DNA of 64,000 nucleotides from Actinomyces lilanjuaniae (lineage in GTDB: Bacteria > Actinomycetota > Actinomycetes > Actinomycetales > Actinomycetaceae). A program made the position numbers and the translations under genes. The stretch is from NCBI RefSeq assembly GCF_003606385.1, contig NZ_CP032514.1:310001-374000 (forward strand). Direction: 5' to 3'. Positions 17,391 through 27,799 of the stretch are shown one piece after another (within the stretch, counting starts at the first letter, position 1; each line of letters starts with the position of its first letter). The notes under the pieces were generated by a model. It had not been told where the DNA came from. It saw nothing but the letters and a program-made list of their open reading frames with translations, and searched no databases.

Positions 17391-18521
17391 TCAGCGCCCG
17401 TCCACCAGCTCGGGAGGCAGCCGCCTGGCCAGGTCGTAGCCGTCGGCCCCCACGACAACGGGGACGTCGGCCTCCGCGAGGGTGCGCGACTCGGGGCTGA
17501 TCCCCATCTGGGGGACGGCCAGGCCGCCAGCGAGCACCTGCTGCGCCGGGGTCAGCTTCCTGATGGCCACGGCCCGGACGCGCTCGGAGTGGTGCCGGGC
17601 CGCCTCGCCGTAGATGAGCGGGTCGTGCTGGCCGTCGTCGCCCACCAGCAGCCAGGACACCTCCGGCAGGTCGATCATGAGGCGACGCAGCTCGGTGCGC
17701 TTGTGCTCGATACCTGAGCGGAACCAGCCGGTGTTGGTGGGTCCCCAGTCCGTCATGAGCTTGGGTCCGTCAGGGAACCCGTGGCGCTGGAAGAAGGATC
17801 GCAGCGTAGGCAGCACGTTCCACGCACCGGTGGACAGGTACATCACCGGCGTTCCTGGGTGGCTGGCCTGGATCCGGGTGTAGAGCTCGGCCATCCCGGG
17901 GACGGGCTCGCGGGAGGAGGTGTATTTCACCAGCTGGTTCCATGCGGCCACCAGGACGCGGGGCACGTGGCTGACCATGGCCGTGTCATCGATGTCGGAG
18001 ACGATCCCCAGCCGGGGGCCGGGCGGGACGACGAGCACCCTGGCGCGCACAGTCCCGGCTCCCGCCGCGTCGATCTCGACCGTGTGCCAGCCCGGCTCCA
18101 GGTCGTGGCCGCGCACGACGACGTCGACGTAGCCGCCGCGGTCCGCCCGGGTGCGCACGCTGGTTCCCCCGGCACGTACCGTGACCGGCAGGTAGGGGAC
18201 GGGGGCGTCGATGAACAGGCGCCACCCGCGCTGGGCCTCCATGAGGCTGGTGACGGCCATGTCACGGGCCTGGGCCGCAGTGGTCGGCAGGGTCTCGGGC
18301 AGGGAGCTGAGCAGCGGCCCCTCGCTGGGCGCGTCCTTGGGACGCATGACCATGCGGGCCAGGACCCGCACCATGGAGGTTCCTGCGGAGCCGGAGGTGG
18401 TGCCGTAGCCGTCGTAGGGGATGACGCGGGGGTGCCATCCCTGTGCCTGAGCACGGGGATCAGGTCGCGGTGGAACTGGTCCTCGACAGCGCGGGGACGG
18501 CGGAGAAAGGCACAGGCACAA
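17391..18521 (-). pseudogene. App1-family phosphatidate phosphatase (DUF2183), frameshifted near its 5' end
   Basis: The main frame gives an almost complete App1/DUF2183 protein: GWHPRVIPYDGYG near the start, LGIVSDIDDTAM (DxDxT catalytic motif), PVMYLSTGAWNVLPTLRSFF, DWGPTNTGWFRSG and LLVGDDGQHDP. Upstream of GWHPR the expected N-terminal residues FLRRPRAVEDQFHRDLIPVLRHR appear in another frame, from about 18508 down to 18442. One extra C in the CCC run at 18439-18441 would join them. In that upstream frame no ATG, GTG or TTG exists between the stop and the conserved block, so a second lesion or an unusual start is needed. The gene follows GT87 on the same strand. Confidence 0.75.
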
Positions 18522-18529
18522 GGGGCATC

Positions 18530-20022
18530 CTAGGGGCAGACTGATTCTCCTGACTCCTGGGGGAAGAACTCCGCGTCAGTGCCACGGTGCCGACGGCTCA
18601 GTACCTGACCAGAGACGAGCCACAGGACGGCACCACTTCCCAGCGCCCACCAGGTGTAGCTCGAGCCCACCAGCTTGGCCCAGGCGGGCCAGTCCTGCTC
18701 CACGTGGTTCTGCTCGGGGAACCACCAGTGCGCCGCCAGGAAGAACACGACGGCTCCTGCGACGGATGCGGCCAGCAGGCCCGCGGAGCGCCACCGCCAG
18801 GCGGCTGCTACCAGCGACACGAGTGCCGGCAGCGCCCACACCCAGTGGTGCGACCAGGAGATCGGGGAGACGAGCAGCCCCAGCACCATGGTCACGCTCA
18901 GCTGGAGGGTCACGACCAGGCCCCGGGTCGGCGCCAGTAGCAGCGTGGTAGCCGTCGGCGCTGCTGGCGCGCCCGCTGACGCTGCTGGACTACCCGCCGG
19001 TGCCAGGGCGTCCAGGCGGCGGCACAGCAGCCAGGCGCCCAGGACGGCCAGGGTCGTGCCCAGCGCCCAGGCGGGGGTCCACAGCGACTCGGGCAGCGAC
19101 CGGGCGATAGCCCCCTGGATGTTCTGGTTGCCGGAGAAGTCGCGGAACCCGGCCCGGCCGGTATCCCACATGGCCCAGGTGAAGAAGTCCCAGGTCTCCT
19201 CGGGGCTGGCCAGGGCCGCCAGCAGGGTCGCCCCGGCTGCGGAGGCCACCATGGTCGCGGCGCTGCGCCACTGCCTGCCCGCCAGGAAGACCAGGACGGC
19301 CACCGCCGGGGTCAGCTTGACTGCTGCGGCCAGCCCGCTGAGCACTCCGCGCCAGCGCGACTCCTCGGGCAGGACCAGCACGTCCACGGCGACCAGTGCC
19401 ATGAGCACGGCGTTGACCTGCCCGTACTCCATGGTCTTGGGGAAGGGCTCCAGGACCATGACGGCCAGCAGTCCCAGCCACGGGGCCAGGCTGCGCGCCT
19501 CCCGGGCGGACAGGGCGTGCGGGAGCCAGGCATCACCTGGTGGGTCGGTGCCCGGTGCCCGGGAGGAGGGGGTCACAGGCGGGGAGGGGGAGGTCCTCCC
19601 GGCGGTGGACGGTCTCGCAGGGTGTGCAGGACGGCCCAGGCGGTCACCGCGGCACACGCAGGTGTTGCGGCTACGAGCAGGGCGGTGGCCCACTCGTAGG
19701 TGAGACCGGTCAGCGGGACGAGGAGCCACGCGGCCAGGGGGGTGTAGGTGAAGGGCCACAGCTGTTGACCGGGGTTGGCGTACCAGCGGTAGAGGTCGCC
19801 GCCGTCCTGCCACTGCTCGACGGCGGCGTAGTAGACGTAGGAGTCCAGCTTGAAGACCCATGAGCCCGCGTCGGTCAGGGAGACGTAGGCGGCGACCAGG
19901 AGGGCCAGTCGCCCTACCTCCTCGGTCAGGGGCGAGCCGAGGGCCCGGTGCCGGAGGCGCCGGGCCACCCGCACGGTCGCTGCCTCTGCTGCGGGTGCCG
20001 TCGCCTGCCTCCTCCTGCGCAC
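18530..20022 (-). pseudogene. GT87-family (DUF2029) mannosyltransferase, one frameshift
   Basis: Integral-membrane polyprenyl-phosphate-mannose-dependent glycosyltransferase in two frames. The N-terminal part (GTG at 20022 to about 19590) has FKLDSYVYYAAVEQWQDGGDLYRWY and WPFTYTPLAAWLLVPL, the luminal Asp-containing loop of the family. The C-terminal part (about 19586 to 18530) has PFPKTMEYGQVNAVLMALV, GVLSGLAAAVKLTPAVAVL, FSGNQNIQGAIARS and SPISWSHHWVWALPALV. One extra C in the C5 run (plus-strand G5 at 19586-19590) fuses the parts into a protein of about 498 residues. These enzymes build mannosylated cell-wall glycolipids or glycoproteins. It follows the MFS gene by 71 bases. Confidence 0.8.
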
Positions 20023-20093
20023 CCGAGGAGTCTAGGGCATCGCCTTGCCCGGTCTGCGCAGTGGGCAGGACGACGCCGCTGCCGGCCCTCCTG

Positions 20094-21329
20094 TCACTGC
20101 CCCTCCAGGGTGCTGCGGGTACGTGCTCCTCGTAGCACCCTGGTGCCCGCCACCGCGGCTGCCACGGCGGCCCAGGCGCAGGCTGCCATGACCAGGTAGC
20201 CGCCGCGTGACCCGGCCGCGTCGATGACGCTGCCAGCAAGCAGGGCACCTAGGGAGACGCCGATGTTGAGCGCGGTACTGACCCAGGCCAGGCCCTCGGT
20301 CAGCTGGGAGGCAGCTACAGTCACCTGGATGATGTTGTTGCCGTTGACGACCGTAGGGGCGATGGCCGTCCCCGTGAGGACCATGAGCACGCTCAGGACG
20401 ACGAGGTTGGGTGCCAGGGCGAAGGTGGAGGAGCCCACGGCCAGCGCGACCACTCCCAGGAGGAGCCGGGTCCGCAGCGGCCAGCCCCAGGAGCGGGAGC
20501 CGTAGGCGAGGGCGGCGGTCAGGGAGCCCACCCCCCAGGCGGCCAGGATGACCCCTGAGGCGGAGGCGTGCCCCTGCTCGGTGGCGAAGGCGACGGCGGC
20601 CACGTCGTTGGCGCCGAACATCGCGCCGGACAGGAGAAAGACGGCGATGACCACGATGACGGCCCCGTGACGCAGCACGCTGTGGTGCGCGGCGCCTCCT
20701 GGGGTCGCTGCGCGCCCCGGCCTGCCGTGGGCAGCGGGCTCGGTGGCACGCTGGGACAGGAACCACGAGCCGCCGCCGACCTGCAGGAGCAGGGCCGCCA
20801 GCCATCCCGAGGTCACCGGCAGGACGGGGGCGGTGCACAGGGCAGTGGCCAGGACCGGCCCGATGATAAAGGTGACCTCGTCCAGGGCGGCCTCCAGGGA
20901 GAAGGCGGTGTGGGTCTCCTGGGGGGTGCGCAGGATGCCCGTCCACCGGGCCCGCACCAGGGATCCCATGGACCCGGCGAGGGCGCCGGCCAGGACGGCC
21001 AGGGCGACCAGGACAGCCAGGGGCGCCCGTGCCCCGGTAGCTGCAGCCAGCCCGGCCAGTCCGGCTGCTGAGCCCAGGACGGCGGGCAGCATGACCCGTG
21101 ACTGCCCGTAGGCGTCCACCAGCCGTGCCAGCAGCGGCGAGCCCAGGGCCACGGCCACGATGTTTGCCGCACTGACGAGGCCGGCGGCGGTGTAGGAGCC
21201 GTAGGCGTCCTGGACGGCCAGGATGGTGGAGATTCCCGTCATGGACACGGGGAAGCGGGCTACCAGGCCCGCAGCGGAGAAGGCTGCGGCACCCGGGTAG
21301 GCAAGGATCCTGGAGTAGGAGGTGGTCAT
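20094..21329 (-). CDS. MFS transporter
   Basis: 411 residues with about 12 hydrophobic segments in two halves. The motif-A-like loop between helices 2 and 3 reads GSPLLARLVDAYGQSRVMLPA. The second half has the matching GSRSWGWPLRTRLLLGVVALA. It belongs to the drug/metabolite exporter-like MFS group; the substrate is unknown. The start ATG is at 21329. It is followed on the same strand by GT87 and App1, with the LRV gene upstream. Confidence 0.85.
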   Translation of the reverse strand: MTTSYSRILAYPGAAAFSAAGLVARFPVSMTGISTILAVQDAYGSYTAAGLVSAANIVAVALGSPLLARLVDAYGQSRVMLPAVLGSAAGLAGLAAATGARAPLAVLVALAVLAGALAGSMGSLVRARWTGILRTPQETHTAFSLEAALDEVTFIIGPVLATALCTAPVLPVTSGWLAALLLQVGGGSWFLSQRATEPAAHGRPGRAATPGGAAHHSVLRHGAVIVVIAVFLLSGAMFGANDVAAVAFATEQGHASASGVILAAWGVGSLTAALAYGSRSWGWPLRTRLLLGVVALAVGSSTFALAPNLVVLSVLMVLTGTAIAPTVVNGNNIIQVTVAASQLTEGLAWVSTALNIGVSLGALLAGSVIDAAGSRGGYLVMAACAWAAVAAAVAGTRVLRGARTRSTLEGQ

Positions 21330-21409
21330 CTGGGGCAGGAGGTAGTCATGAGGTCACCGCTGAGCTCGAGTGAGGTCACTGCCAGGGGACCCGGCCCAAA
21401 TGTGTGGTG

Positions 21410-22956
21410 TCAGCGCTGGGTGGTCTCGGAGGAGGCCCGCGACAGGGTGAAGCCCTGGCCCGTGACCTGGCTCCAGCACTCGATGCCCTCCTCGGAGGAG
21501 GTGCAGGCAAAGGTGTCGTTCTTCGCCGAGGCGCCGTACTGGAGGCTGGCGCCCGTGCTGGCGAAGTCCTCCCCGCAGGACCCGCTGGCCTCGCCCTCGA
21601 CGCCGACGGAGGCGGTGAACGGCTCGCTGGAGCCGCTGCAGGAGGAGTCGTTGCCCACGAAGTCGTGGTCGTTGATCGTGCAGGACACGGAGTCCTCCCC
21701 CAGCAAGCAGCTGATGTTCCCGCTGGGCGTGGTGAAGACGCTCATCTCCAGGGCGTCGTCAGGAGCGGGGGCGCTCAGGTCCGGGGACGGTGTGGCGCTG
21801 GGGGTGGAGGAGGCCGAGGCGGTCGCGCTGAGGGACGCCGAGGGCGCGGCCTGTGTGGCCTGCTGCGCCGGGGCGGTGGGCTGCGAGCCCTGGGCGCCGG
21901 TGGAGGAGTCGTTCTCCCCGCCGGTCAGGATCCAGGTCATGACGAAGACCAGCAGGGCCGCGACGATGGCGGCGAGAATCCACAGGAAACGTCCAGAGGG
22001 ACTGTCGGAGGCGGTCTCCTCGGCCTCTGCCGTCCCCACGCCGAAGACCGTCGCCTCCGCCGCCTCGGCGCCCGGTGTACCCCCCGGGCGGGCGGAGGTC
22101 GCGGCGTAGCCGGCTGCGGCCGTGGTCTGCCTGGGCCGACGAGGCGGAGCGGGCTGGTAGGGCTGCCCAGGCTGTCCGACAGCAGCCGGGGCGCCGGTCC
22201 CCAGGGCTGCGGGGCGGGCGGAGGCGGCGGCGACCGCCTGCGTGGGCGCCTCGGCTTCCGGCCGGGCGGGGGCGTGTGCCGTAGGGACGGCGGGTGCGGG
22301 GAGGTGGGCGAGTACGCGGGTATCGGCTGCTGGGCGGCCGTGTAGGGCGGAGGCTGCTGCGGTGAGGCGGCGGAGAAGGCTGAGGTCTGGGAGGCCTGGG
22401 AGGTCTGGTAGGGCGAACGTGGCACCGGCTGTGGCCGGGTGGCCTCAGGGTCGGAGGTCGGCTGGGAGGGGATAGCCTGCGTAGCCTGGAGGTGCGGGTC
22501 GGGGGAGGCTGCAGGACCTGAGGCCTGGGTGCTGGGAGCGCTCCCGGTGCCCGGGGCGACTACTGAGGGAGCGGCTGAGGGGCTGCCCTGCCCTCCTGCC
22601 TCCCCCGGGCTGCTTGCGCCTGCGCTGCCTACGGTACGGGCGATGGTGTGGCCTGCGGTGCTCGGCGTCGCGACGGGGGAGGTCGCTGCGGGGGAGGCCT
22701 GGGGAGGCTGAGGCAGGACCTGCGTGGAGGCGGTCACGGTCCCGCCTGCCATCCCGCTGGCACGGGCGGCGAGAGCGGCGTCGACAGCGGGGTCGTCCAG
22801 TGTGCCCAGCCACTCCAGCAGCGCGGGGTAGGTCCGCGGATTGGCTGCGATGTAGGGACGCAGGTCGGGGTAGTTCTGCGCCAGCTGGTGCAGGGTCTCC
22901 AGAGGTGCGTTGGGGTCTTGCGCGCGAGCGGTCAGCTCGTCCTTGGCCTGAGGCAT
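21410..22956 (-). pseudogene. LRV-repeat (variant leucine-rich) membrane protein, one frameshift
   Basis: The ATG at 22956 follows a GAAGGA site. Residues 1-70 form the variant leucine-rich domain (DELTARAQDPNAPLETLHQL, NYPDLRPYIAANPRTYPALL) common in Actinomyces-type surface or signalling proteins. A long Pro/Ala/Ser/Gln-rich region follows. One missing C at plus-strand GGGG 22298-22301 moves the sensible frame: Pro/Ala-rich sequence continues in the other frame into a membrane helix (FLWILAAIVAALLVFVMTWIL), a Ser/Thr linker and a C-terminal domain with several cysteines (GNISCLLGEDSVSCTINDHDF, SGSCGED, FACTSSEEGIECW), which is probably outside and disulfide-bonded. Function unknown. Divergent from the PP2C gene. 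Confidence 0.7.
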
Positions 22957-23163
22957 CCTGGGTCCTTCGCTGGTTCGGGGTACAGGGCGTACCGGGCTCC
23001 TGGTGCGGCGTGCGCCGGGAAACGACGTCCTGGGGCGGTGAGGGAGCGCTGCGCTGGGGCGGCTCCCCGGTATTGTCGCACCCGGACCGTTATACGGTGA
23101 CCCAAGGAGCGCCCCGGCGCAAGACCTCACCCTTTGTGATCTCACCTCCGAGAAAGGGAGCTG

Positions 23164-24083
23164 ATGGCTGATCCCAGCGATCCCAACCGTGCCGTCCCGG
23201 CCTGGGCCGCCGGAGTCGTGGCTGGTGCGGCGACCGACGTCGGGCGCCTGCGTGTCGTCAACGAGGACGGCTACCTGGCGGTCAGCCCCGCCTTCGTGGT
23301 CGTGGACGGCATGGGAGGTCACGCCGCCGGAAGGGCCGCGACCCAGGCGGCACTGGGGGTGCTGTACAGCCTGGCTGGCAGGAGAGTCACCCGTGTCGAG
23401 GAGGTGCTGCGGGCTGTGGCTGCTGCCCAGGAGGCGATCGTGGACATCCCCTCACACGCGGCCTTCCTCCCCGGGGCCACGGTGGCGGGGGCGGTGCTGG
23501 CCGACCTGGAGGAGCCTCCTGCCGGGCAGAGCGCCCCCGACGGCCGGACTCACCTGCCGGAGCCCGTGGCAGCGGGGAGTCCTGCGGGAGCGGGCACGCG
23601 TCTGACCTGGCTCGTCTTCAACATCGGGGACGCCCGCACCTACCTGTTGCGCGACGGCGTGCTCAGCCAGCTGACCCGGGACCACTCACAGGTCCAGGAC
23701 CTTATTGACAGCGGCTACCTCACCCCAGAGGACGCCCGCGTGGACCCCCGGCGCAACATCGTCACGCGGGCCCTGGGCGGAGGCATTGCCGACTCTGCCG
23801 TCCCCGACCTGTGCACCGTCCCCGTGGAGGCCGGGGACCGTGTCCTGGTCTGCTCCGACGGGCTGAGCGACGAGCTGGACGACGACTCCCTGGCCGTGGT
23901 CCTCACGGCGGGCTTCCCCCGCAACGCACGGCGGACCTGCTGGTCGCGGCCTCCCTGGAGGAGGGTGGGCACGACAACACCACCGCAGTGGTGGTCGATA
24001 TCGTTGATGTCGCCGACGGCGGTCGTGCCCGCGGCGCTGCTGGCGCTGCCGGTGCTACCGGTGCCGCAGCCGCAGGTTCTTGA
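23164..24083 (+). pseudogene. PP2C-type Ser/Thr protein phosphatase, one frameshift near the C-terminus
   Basis: The ATG at 23164 has AAAGGGAG upstream. The PP2C metal motifs are clear: TDVGRLRVVNEDGY, FVVVDGMGGHAAG, LVFNIGDARTYLLRDG, LTRDHSQVQ, NIVTRALGGG and VLVCSDGLSDELDD. After VVLTAGFP the frame breaks at the C5 run 23916-23920; in the -1 frame the expected end continues (LLVAASLEEGGHDNTTAVVVDIVD) to TGA at 24083. With one C restored the protein is about 306 residues. It dephosphorylates Ser/Thr-kinase targets; no kinase is in the window. First gene of the operon with MoxR and the VWA proteins. Confidence 0.85.
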
Positions 24084-24198
24084 CGGGAGGTGCCCGGGAG
24101 GGCAAGGATGCCGCCGGGGTCCTGCGACCCGCCCGGGCGCGTGGACCCCGACGAGCCGGGAGCGTGACGCGGCCCGTGAGTAATGGCAGCAGCCGACG

Positions 24199-25118
24199 GT
24201 GAGGGAGCGCAGGCACGTGGTAGCAGCAGGGCTAGACCCCCGGTACGGCGAGGCGACCAGGGCGGTGGGCGGCGACCCTACCCGGGGCCGTCCTCGTGCC
24301 GGTCGGCGACGCCGGTGGCCCGTCGTCCTCCTCGTGCTGCTCCTGGTCCTGGGAGGTGCCGGGGTCGCTGCCGAGCACTACGCCCGGGGTCGGGTGGAGA
24401 CTGAGGTGCGTGACGCGCTGCCGGGCCTGAGCCAGGACGCCAAGGTCACCACGGAGGGGATCGTGCTGCTCCAGGCCGCTCAGATGTCGTTGAGGAGCCT
24501 GGACGTCACGGCTTCCAGCCTGGCCCTGGAGAGCGCAGGGGGCGCTGGGGCCGGGGGCGTGGCAGTGAGGGCCAGGGCGAGGACCAGGGCGAGGACCTCA
24601 GCCTGGCCGACCTGAGCGTCTCGATGAGGCAGGTCGGGCTGCGCGCCCCGGTCACGGCTGCCAGCGTCGACATCTCGGCCACAGTTCCCTGGGAGCAGGT
24701 GGGTGCCGCGATGGAGGAGGCCTCCTTCCCGGGGGTCTCCTCGGACCTCTTCTCGGGCACTGACGTCGCTGTGACCGCCGACCAGGTCGGCACCTCGGCC
24801 CAGGACCCGGGCTCCGCCACGGCGAGCGCCTCGATACTAGGGCAGGAGGTGGAGATCGGGCTCGTTCCCGCCGTCGGTGAGGACGGGGGACTGGCGCTTG
24901 ACATCACCTCGGTCTCCCTGGGTGGTTCCCAGGAGGAGACGGGCACTGGTCTGGGGGCGGTCGGCGACCTGGCTGCCTCCCTGGCCCTGGAAGGGTCCCA
25001 GGTCGAGGTCCCGGCCGAGCTCCTGCCCGGCGGGCTGGGCCTGTCGGGGGCGATCGTGGCCCCGGAGGGGCTGCGCGTCCGCCTTGAGGGCGAGGACGTG
25101 GCGCTGTCACAGATGTGA
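24199..25118 (+). pseudogene. DUF2993 (LmeA-like) lipid-binding protein, one frameshift
   Basis: Two frames make one protein. The first gives a basic N-terminus, a membrane helix (RWPVVLLVLLLVLGGAGVAA) and the start of the DUF2993 domain (YARGRVETEVRDALPGLSQDAKVTTEG). The second, from about 24570 to TGA at 25118, gives the remainder (LADLSVSMRQVGLRAPVTAASVDI through ELLPGGLGLSGAIVAPEGLRV). The break falls among G-runs at 24538-24557. DUF2993 proteins, including mycobacterial LmeA, bind phospholipid outside the membrane and affect envelope glycolipid synthesis. The GTG start is uncertain. The next 236 bases, up to the MoxR leader ORF, show no gene. Confidence 0.72.
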
Positions 25119-25354
25119 CCGAGCGCGCGCGTGGGGTGTCGCACTGTGCCCGGCGGTGTCGGGACGTGCCTGCGTGTGGCACGCTGGGGGCGCCCTGCCC
25201 GGGCGGCGGCTCCTGCCTGGTGCCTGCCGCGTGCTGGTGGGGCCTGGTCCTGCGGGCGCTCCTGCGCTGCGAGGACCAGCAGGCGCCGGTCGTGCGGGGC
25301 CTGCGGCAGCACGCGACCGGGCAACCGACCAGACGCTGAGCACACAGGAGAGCC

Positions 25355-25648
25355 ATGAGCACGCAGCCTGACCAGACAGGTCCCGCAGACCTGCGTCAGG
25401 GCTACCCGGCCCAGCGCCAGCCGACGGCCGGTACCGGTGGTACGGCAGGCGCGGCCGCCCCGAGCCAGGCCCCGTCGGCTAGGCCCGAGGCGGATGTGGG
25501 ATACCCCGTCGGCCCTGCTGCCCCACCGGGCGCTCGGACGCCTACCGCCCAGCAGGCTCCCGGGACGGTGGCCCCGCCCGTGCCTGCTCCCGCCTCCCCG
25601 CCTGCTCCCCGGACCGCGCCTGCTCCCGCTCAGGGGGCGGAGCTGTGA
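25355..25648 (+). CDS. Pro/Ala/Gln-rich leader segment, probably the N-terminus of the MoxR protein
   Basis: 97 low-complexity residues (MSTQPDQTGPADLRQGYPAQ...) starting at an ATG with a good AGGAGAG site. The frame ends in a TGA overlapping the GTG of the MoxR frame. The relation between the two frames is -1, the same as the other suspected homopolymer errors here, and the MoxR GTG has no convincing ribosome site of its own. I therefore suspect one 445-residue protein; a true tiny gene with GTGA coupling is the alternative. Confidence 0.45.
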   Translation: MSTQPDQTGPADLRQGYPAQRQPTAGTGGTAGAAAPSQAPSARPEADVGYPVGPAAPPGARTPTAQQAPGTVAPPVPAPASPPAPRTAPAPAQGAEL

Positions 25649-26694
25649 CCCCGCCTACCCGCTCCCGGGTGCCCCAGCACGCAGGCGCCTCCTCCCACTC
25701 CCAGGGTTCCAGGGGGGTCACGGAGGCTGACATCCAGCGTGCCGGGACGCTGCTGGACCGTGTCGCCCGGATCTTCTCCCAGCGCGTCGTCGGGCAGGAC
25801 CAGCTGCGCACCGTCCTGGTCACCACCCTGGTCTCGGGCGGCCACGTGCTGCTGGAGTCCGTGCCCGGTCTGGCCAAGACCACGGCCGCCCAGACCCTGG
25901 CCTCAGCGGTGTCGGGCTCCTTCCGCCGCATCCAGTGCACCCCCGACCTCATGCCCAACGACATCGTGGGCACCCAGATCCTCAACTACGCCACCGGCGA
26001 GATGACCACCCAGCTGGGGCCCGTCCACGCCAACATCGTCCTGCTGGACGAGATCAACCGCTCCAGCGCCAAGACACAGTCGGCGATGCTGGAGGCCATG
26101 CAGGAGCGGCAGACCTCCATCGGCGGCGTCGTCTACCCCCTCCCGCAGCCCTTCATGGTGCTGGCCACGCAGAACCCCATTGAGGAGGAAGGCACCTACG
26201 TCCTGCCCGAGGCCCAGATGGACCGCTTCCTCGTGAAGGAGGTCCTGACCTACCCGCGTCCCACCGAGGAGGTCGACGTCCTCGACCGGATCAGCGACGG
26301 TTCCTTCGACAGGCCGGTTGTCGAGGCACCGATCTCCACCGATGACGTCGAGTGGCTCCAGGCCACGGCAGAGCACGTCTACGTGGACCCGGTCATCAAG
26401 CAGTACATCGTCGCCCTGGTCAACACTTCCCGCGGGGGCGGCCCCCGCCCGGTGACTGGCCTGGACGCCCAGGTGCGGGTGGGCGCCTCGCCGCGCGGGG
26501 GCATCGCGCTCATGAAGGTGGCCCAGGCGATCGCCCTGCAGGAGGGGCGCGGCTACGTCATCCCCGACGACGTGCGCCTGCTGCGCCACGCCGTGCTGCG
26601 CCACCGCCTGGTGCTGACCTACGACGCCCTGGCGGACGCGGTGGCCCCCGAGTCGATCATCGACGCGATCTTCGCAGCCGTTCCCACGCCGTGA
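25645..26694 (+). CDS. MoxR-type AAA+ ATPase
   Basis: 349 residues. MoxR ATPases act as chaperones with VWA-domain partners, and here the partners follow in the same operon. Motifs: a modified Walker A LLESVPGLAKTTAAQ, CTPDLMPNDIVGTQIL, Walker B NIVLLDEINRSSAKTQSAMLEAMQE, sensor 1 MVLATQNPIEEEGTYVLPEAQMDRF, and sensor 2 VGASPRGGIALMKVAQA. The first 25 residues are non-conserved (see the preceding leader segment). It ends overlapping the DUF58 GTG start. Confidence 0.9.
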   Translation: MTPPTRSRVPQHAGASSHSQGSRGVTEADIQRAGTLLDRVARIFSQRVVGQDQLRTVLVTTLVSGGHVLLESVPGLAKTTAAQTLASAVSGSFRRIQCTPDLMPNDIVGTQILNYATGEMTTQLGPVHANIVLLDEINRSSAKTQSAMLEAMQERQTSIGGVVYPLPQPFMVLATQNPIEEEGTYVLPEAQMDRFLVKEVLTYPRPTEEVDVLDRISDGSFDRPVVEAPISTDDVEWLQATAEHVYVDPVIKQYIVALVNTSRGGGPRPVTGLDAQVRVGASPRGGIALMKVAQAIALQEGRGYVIPDDVRLLRHAVLRHRLVLTYDALADAVAPESIIDAIFAAVPTP

Positions 26695-27797
26695 GCCCCG
26701 TGACGACCGTGCAGCAGGAGACGCAGGAGGCAGCCCCTGGGCAGGACCCGGGGCCTGCGCAGCCCTTCTCCCAGCCCCGTTCGCCCAGTCAGGGGGGTCG
26801 GGCGCAGCGCCTGCGCGCCGCCCTGTCCCTGCCGACCCTGCGGCGGGCCACGGGGATGCTTGACGGGCGCCACAAGTCGGTGTTCCTGGGGCAGGGGCAG
26901 GACTTTGACGACATGTCCTTCTACCGTCCCGGCGACGACGTCTCCGACATCGACTGGAAGTCCTCGGCGCGGGTCGGCTACCCGGTTATCAAGCGCTACC
27001 AGCGGGAGTCCTCCGTGCCGCTGGTGCTGGCGGTGGACACTGGGCGGACCATGGCCGCCCAGACCCCCCACGGGGACGACAAGCGCGACCTGGTCCTGGG
27101 GGTCGCTGAGGTCTTCTCCTACCTGGCCCGTATGCGAGGCGACCCGGTGGGCCTGGTCGCGGGCGACTCCAGGCGCATGGTCTCGCGCCCGGCACGCTCG
27201 GGCGCCAAGCACGCGCAGACGCTGCTGGCCCTCCTGTCACGGGCACTGTGGTCCCTGGACGCCGAGCAAGGCGCCGGGCGAGATACCGGGTGGGATGCCG
27301 GGAGGAAGGAGGCCGTGGCACGGGGCTCCTCCCGCCCGCGGTCTTCGGGGGCGCCGGGTCTGGCTGCCGACGCCCCGGCCTCCAGCCTGCCAGTGGTCCT
27401 GGAGCGGGTCTCCCGCTGGCACCGGCGCCGCAGCCTGGTGGTGCTTGTCACTGACACCGCTCACCCCGGCGAGGACTGCACGGTCTGGCTGCGCCGCCTT
27501 CCCGCCCAGCACGAGCTGGTGGTGGTCCAGGTCGAGGATGACGACCCGCTGCGTGAGGGAGCTGGTCGGGCGCACGACGTCGACTCGGTGGCCGAGCTGC
27601 CTGCCTTCCTGCGTTCGGACCCCCGCGTGGCCGCGGAGGTCGGCCAGGCTGCTCTGGCCCGCCGCCAGGCTGCGGCCTCCCTGCTGGAGCAGCGCCACAT
27701 CGAGTCGGGCGTGGTGGACTCCGGGCAGACTCTCATCGACTCGGTGGCCGAGCTGCTCATGCGGGAGCGGGCGGCCGTGGCCCGGGGGAGGAGGTAG
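26691..27797 (+). CDS. DUF58 domain protein
   Basis: 368 residues from a GTG overlapping the MoxR stop (GTGA). The DUF58 core is visible: GQGQDFDDMSFYRPGDDVSDIDWKSSARVGYPVIKRYQRES, followed by a VWA-like fold with VLAVDTGRTMAA in place of the DxSxS motif and, later, RRSLVVLVTDTAHP. DUF58 proteins accompany MoxR and are thought to present substrates or sense metals. A poorly conserved Gly/Arg/Ser-rich insertion (about residues 195-225) interrupts the fold. The third gene in the MoxR block. Confidence 0.88.
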   Translation: MSPVTTVQQETQEAAPGQDPGPAQPFSQPRSPSQGGRAQRLRAALSLPTLRRATGMLDGRHKSVFLGQGQDFDDMSFYRPGDDVSDIDWKSSARVGYPVIKRYQRESSVPLVLAVDTGRTMAAQTPHGDDKRDLVLGVAEVFSYLARMRGDPVGLVAGDSRRMVSRPARSGAKHAQTLLALLSRALWSLDAEQGAGRDTGWDAGRKEAVARGSSRPRSSGAPGLAADAPASSLPVVLERVSRWHRRRSLVVLVTDTAHPGEDCTVWLRRLPAQHELVVVQVEDDDPLREGAGRAHDVDSVAELPAFLRSDPRVAAEVGQAALARRQAAASLLEQRHIESGVVDSGQTLIDSVAELLMRERAAVARGRR

Positions 27798-27799
27798 CC

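Noticed and set aside
23911..23925. Programmed frameshifting in the PP2C gene
   Set aside because: The same -1 loss in G/C runs recurs in many unrelated genes, so an error or mutation is the simpler explanation; no slippery-site or pseudoknot pattern was seen.
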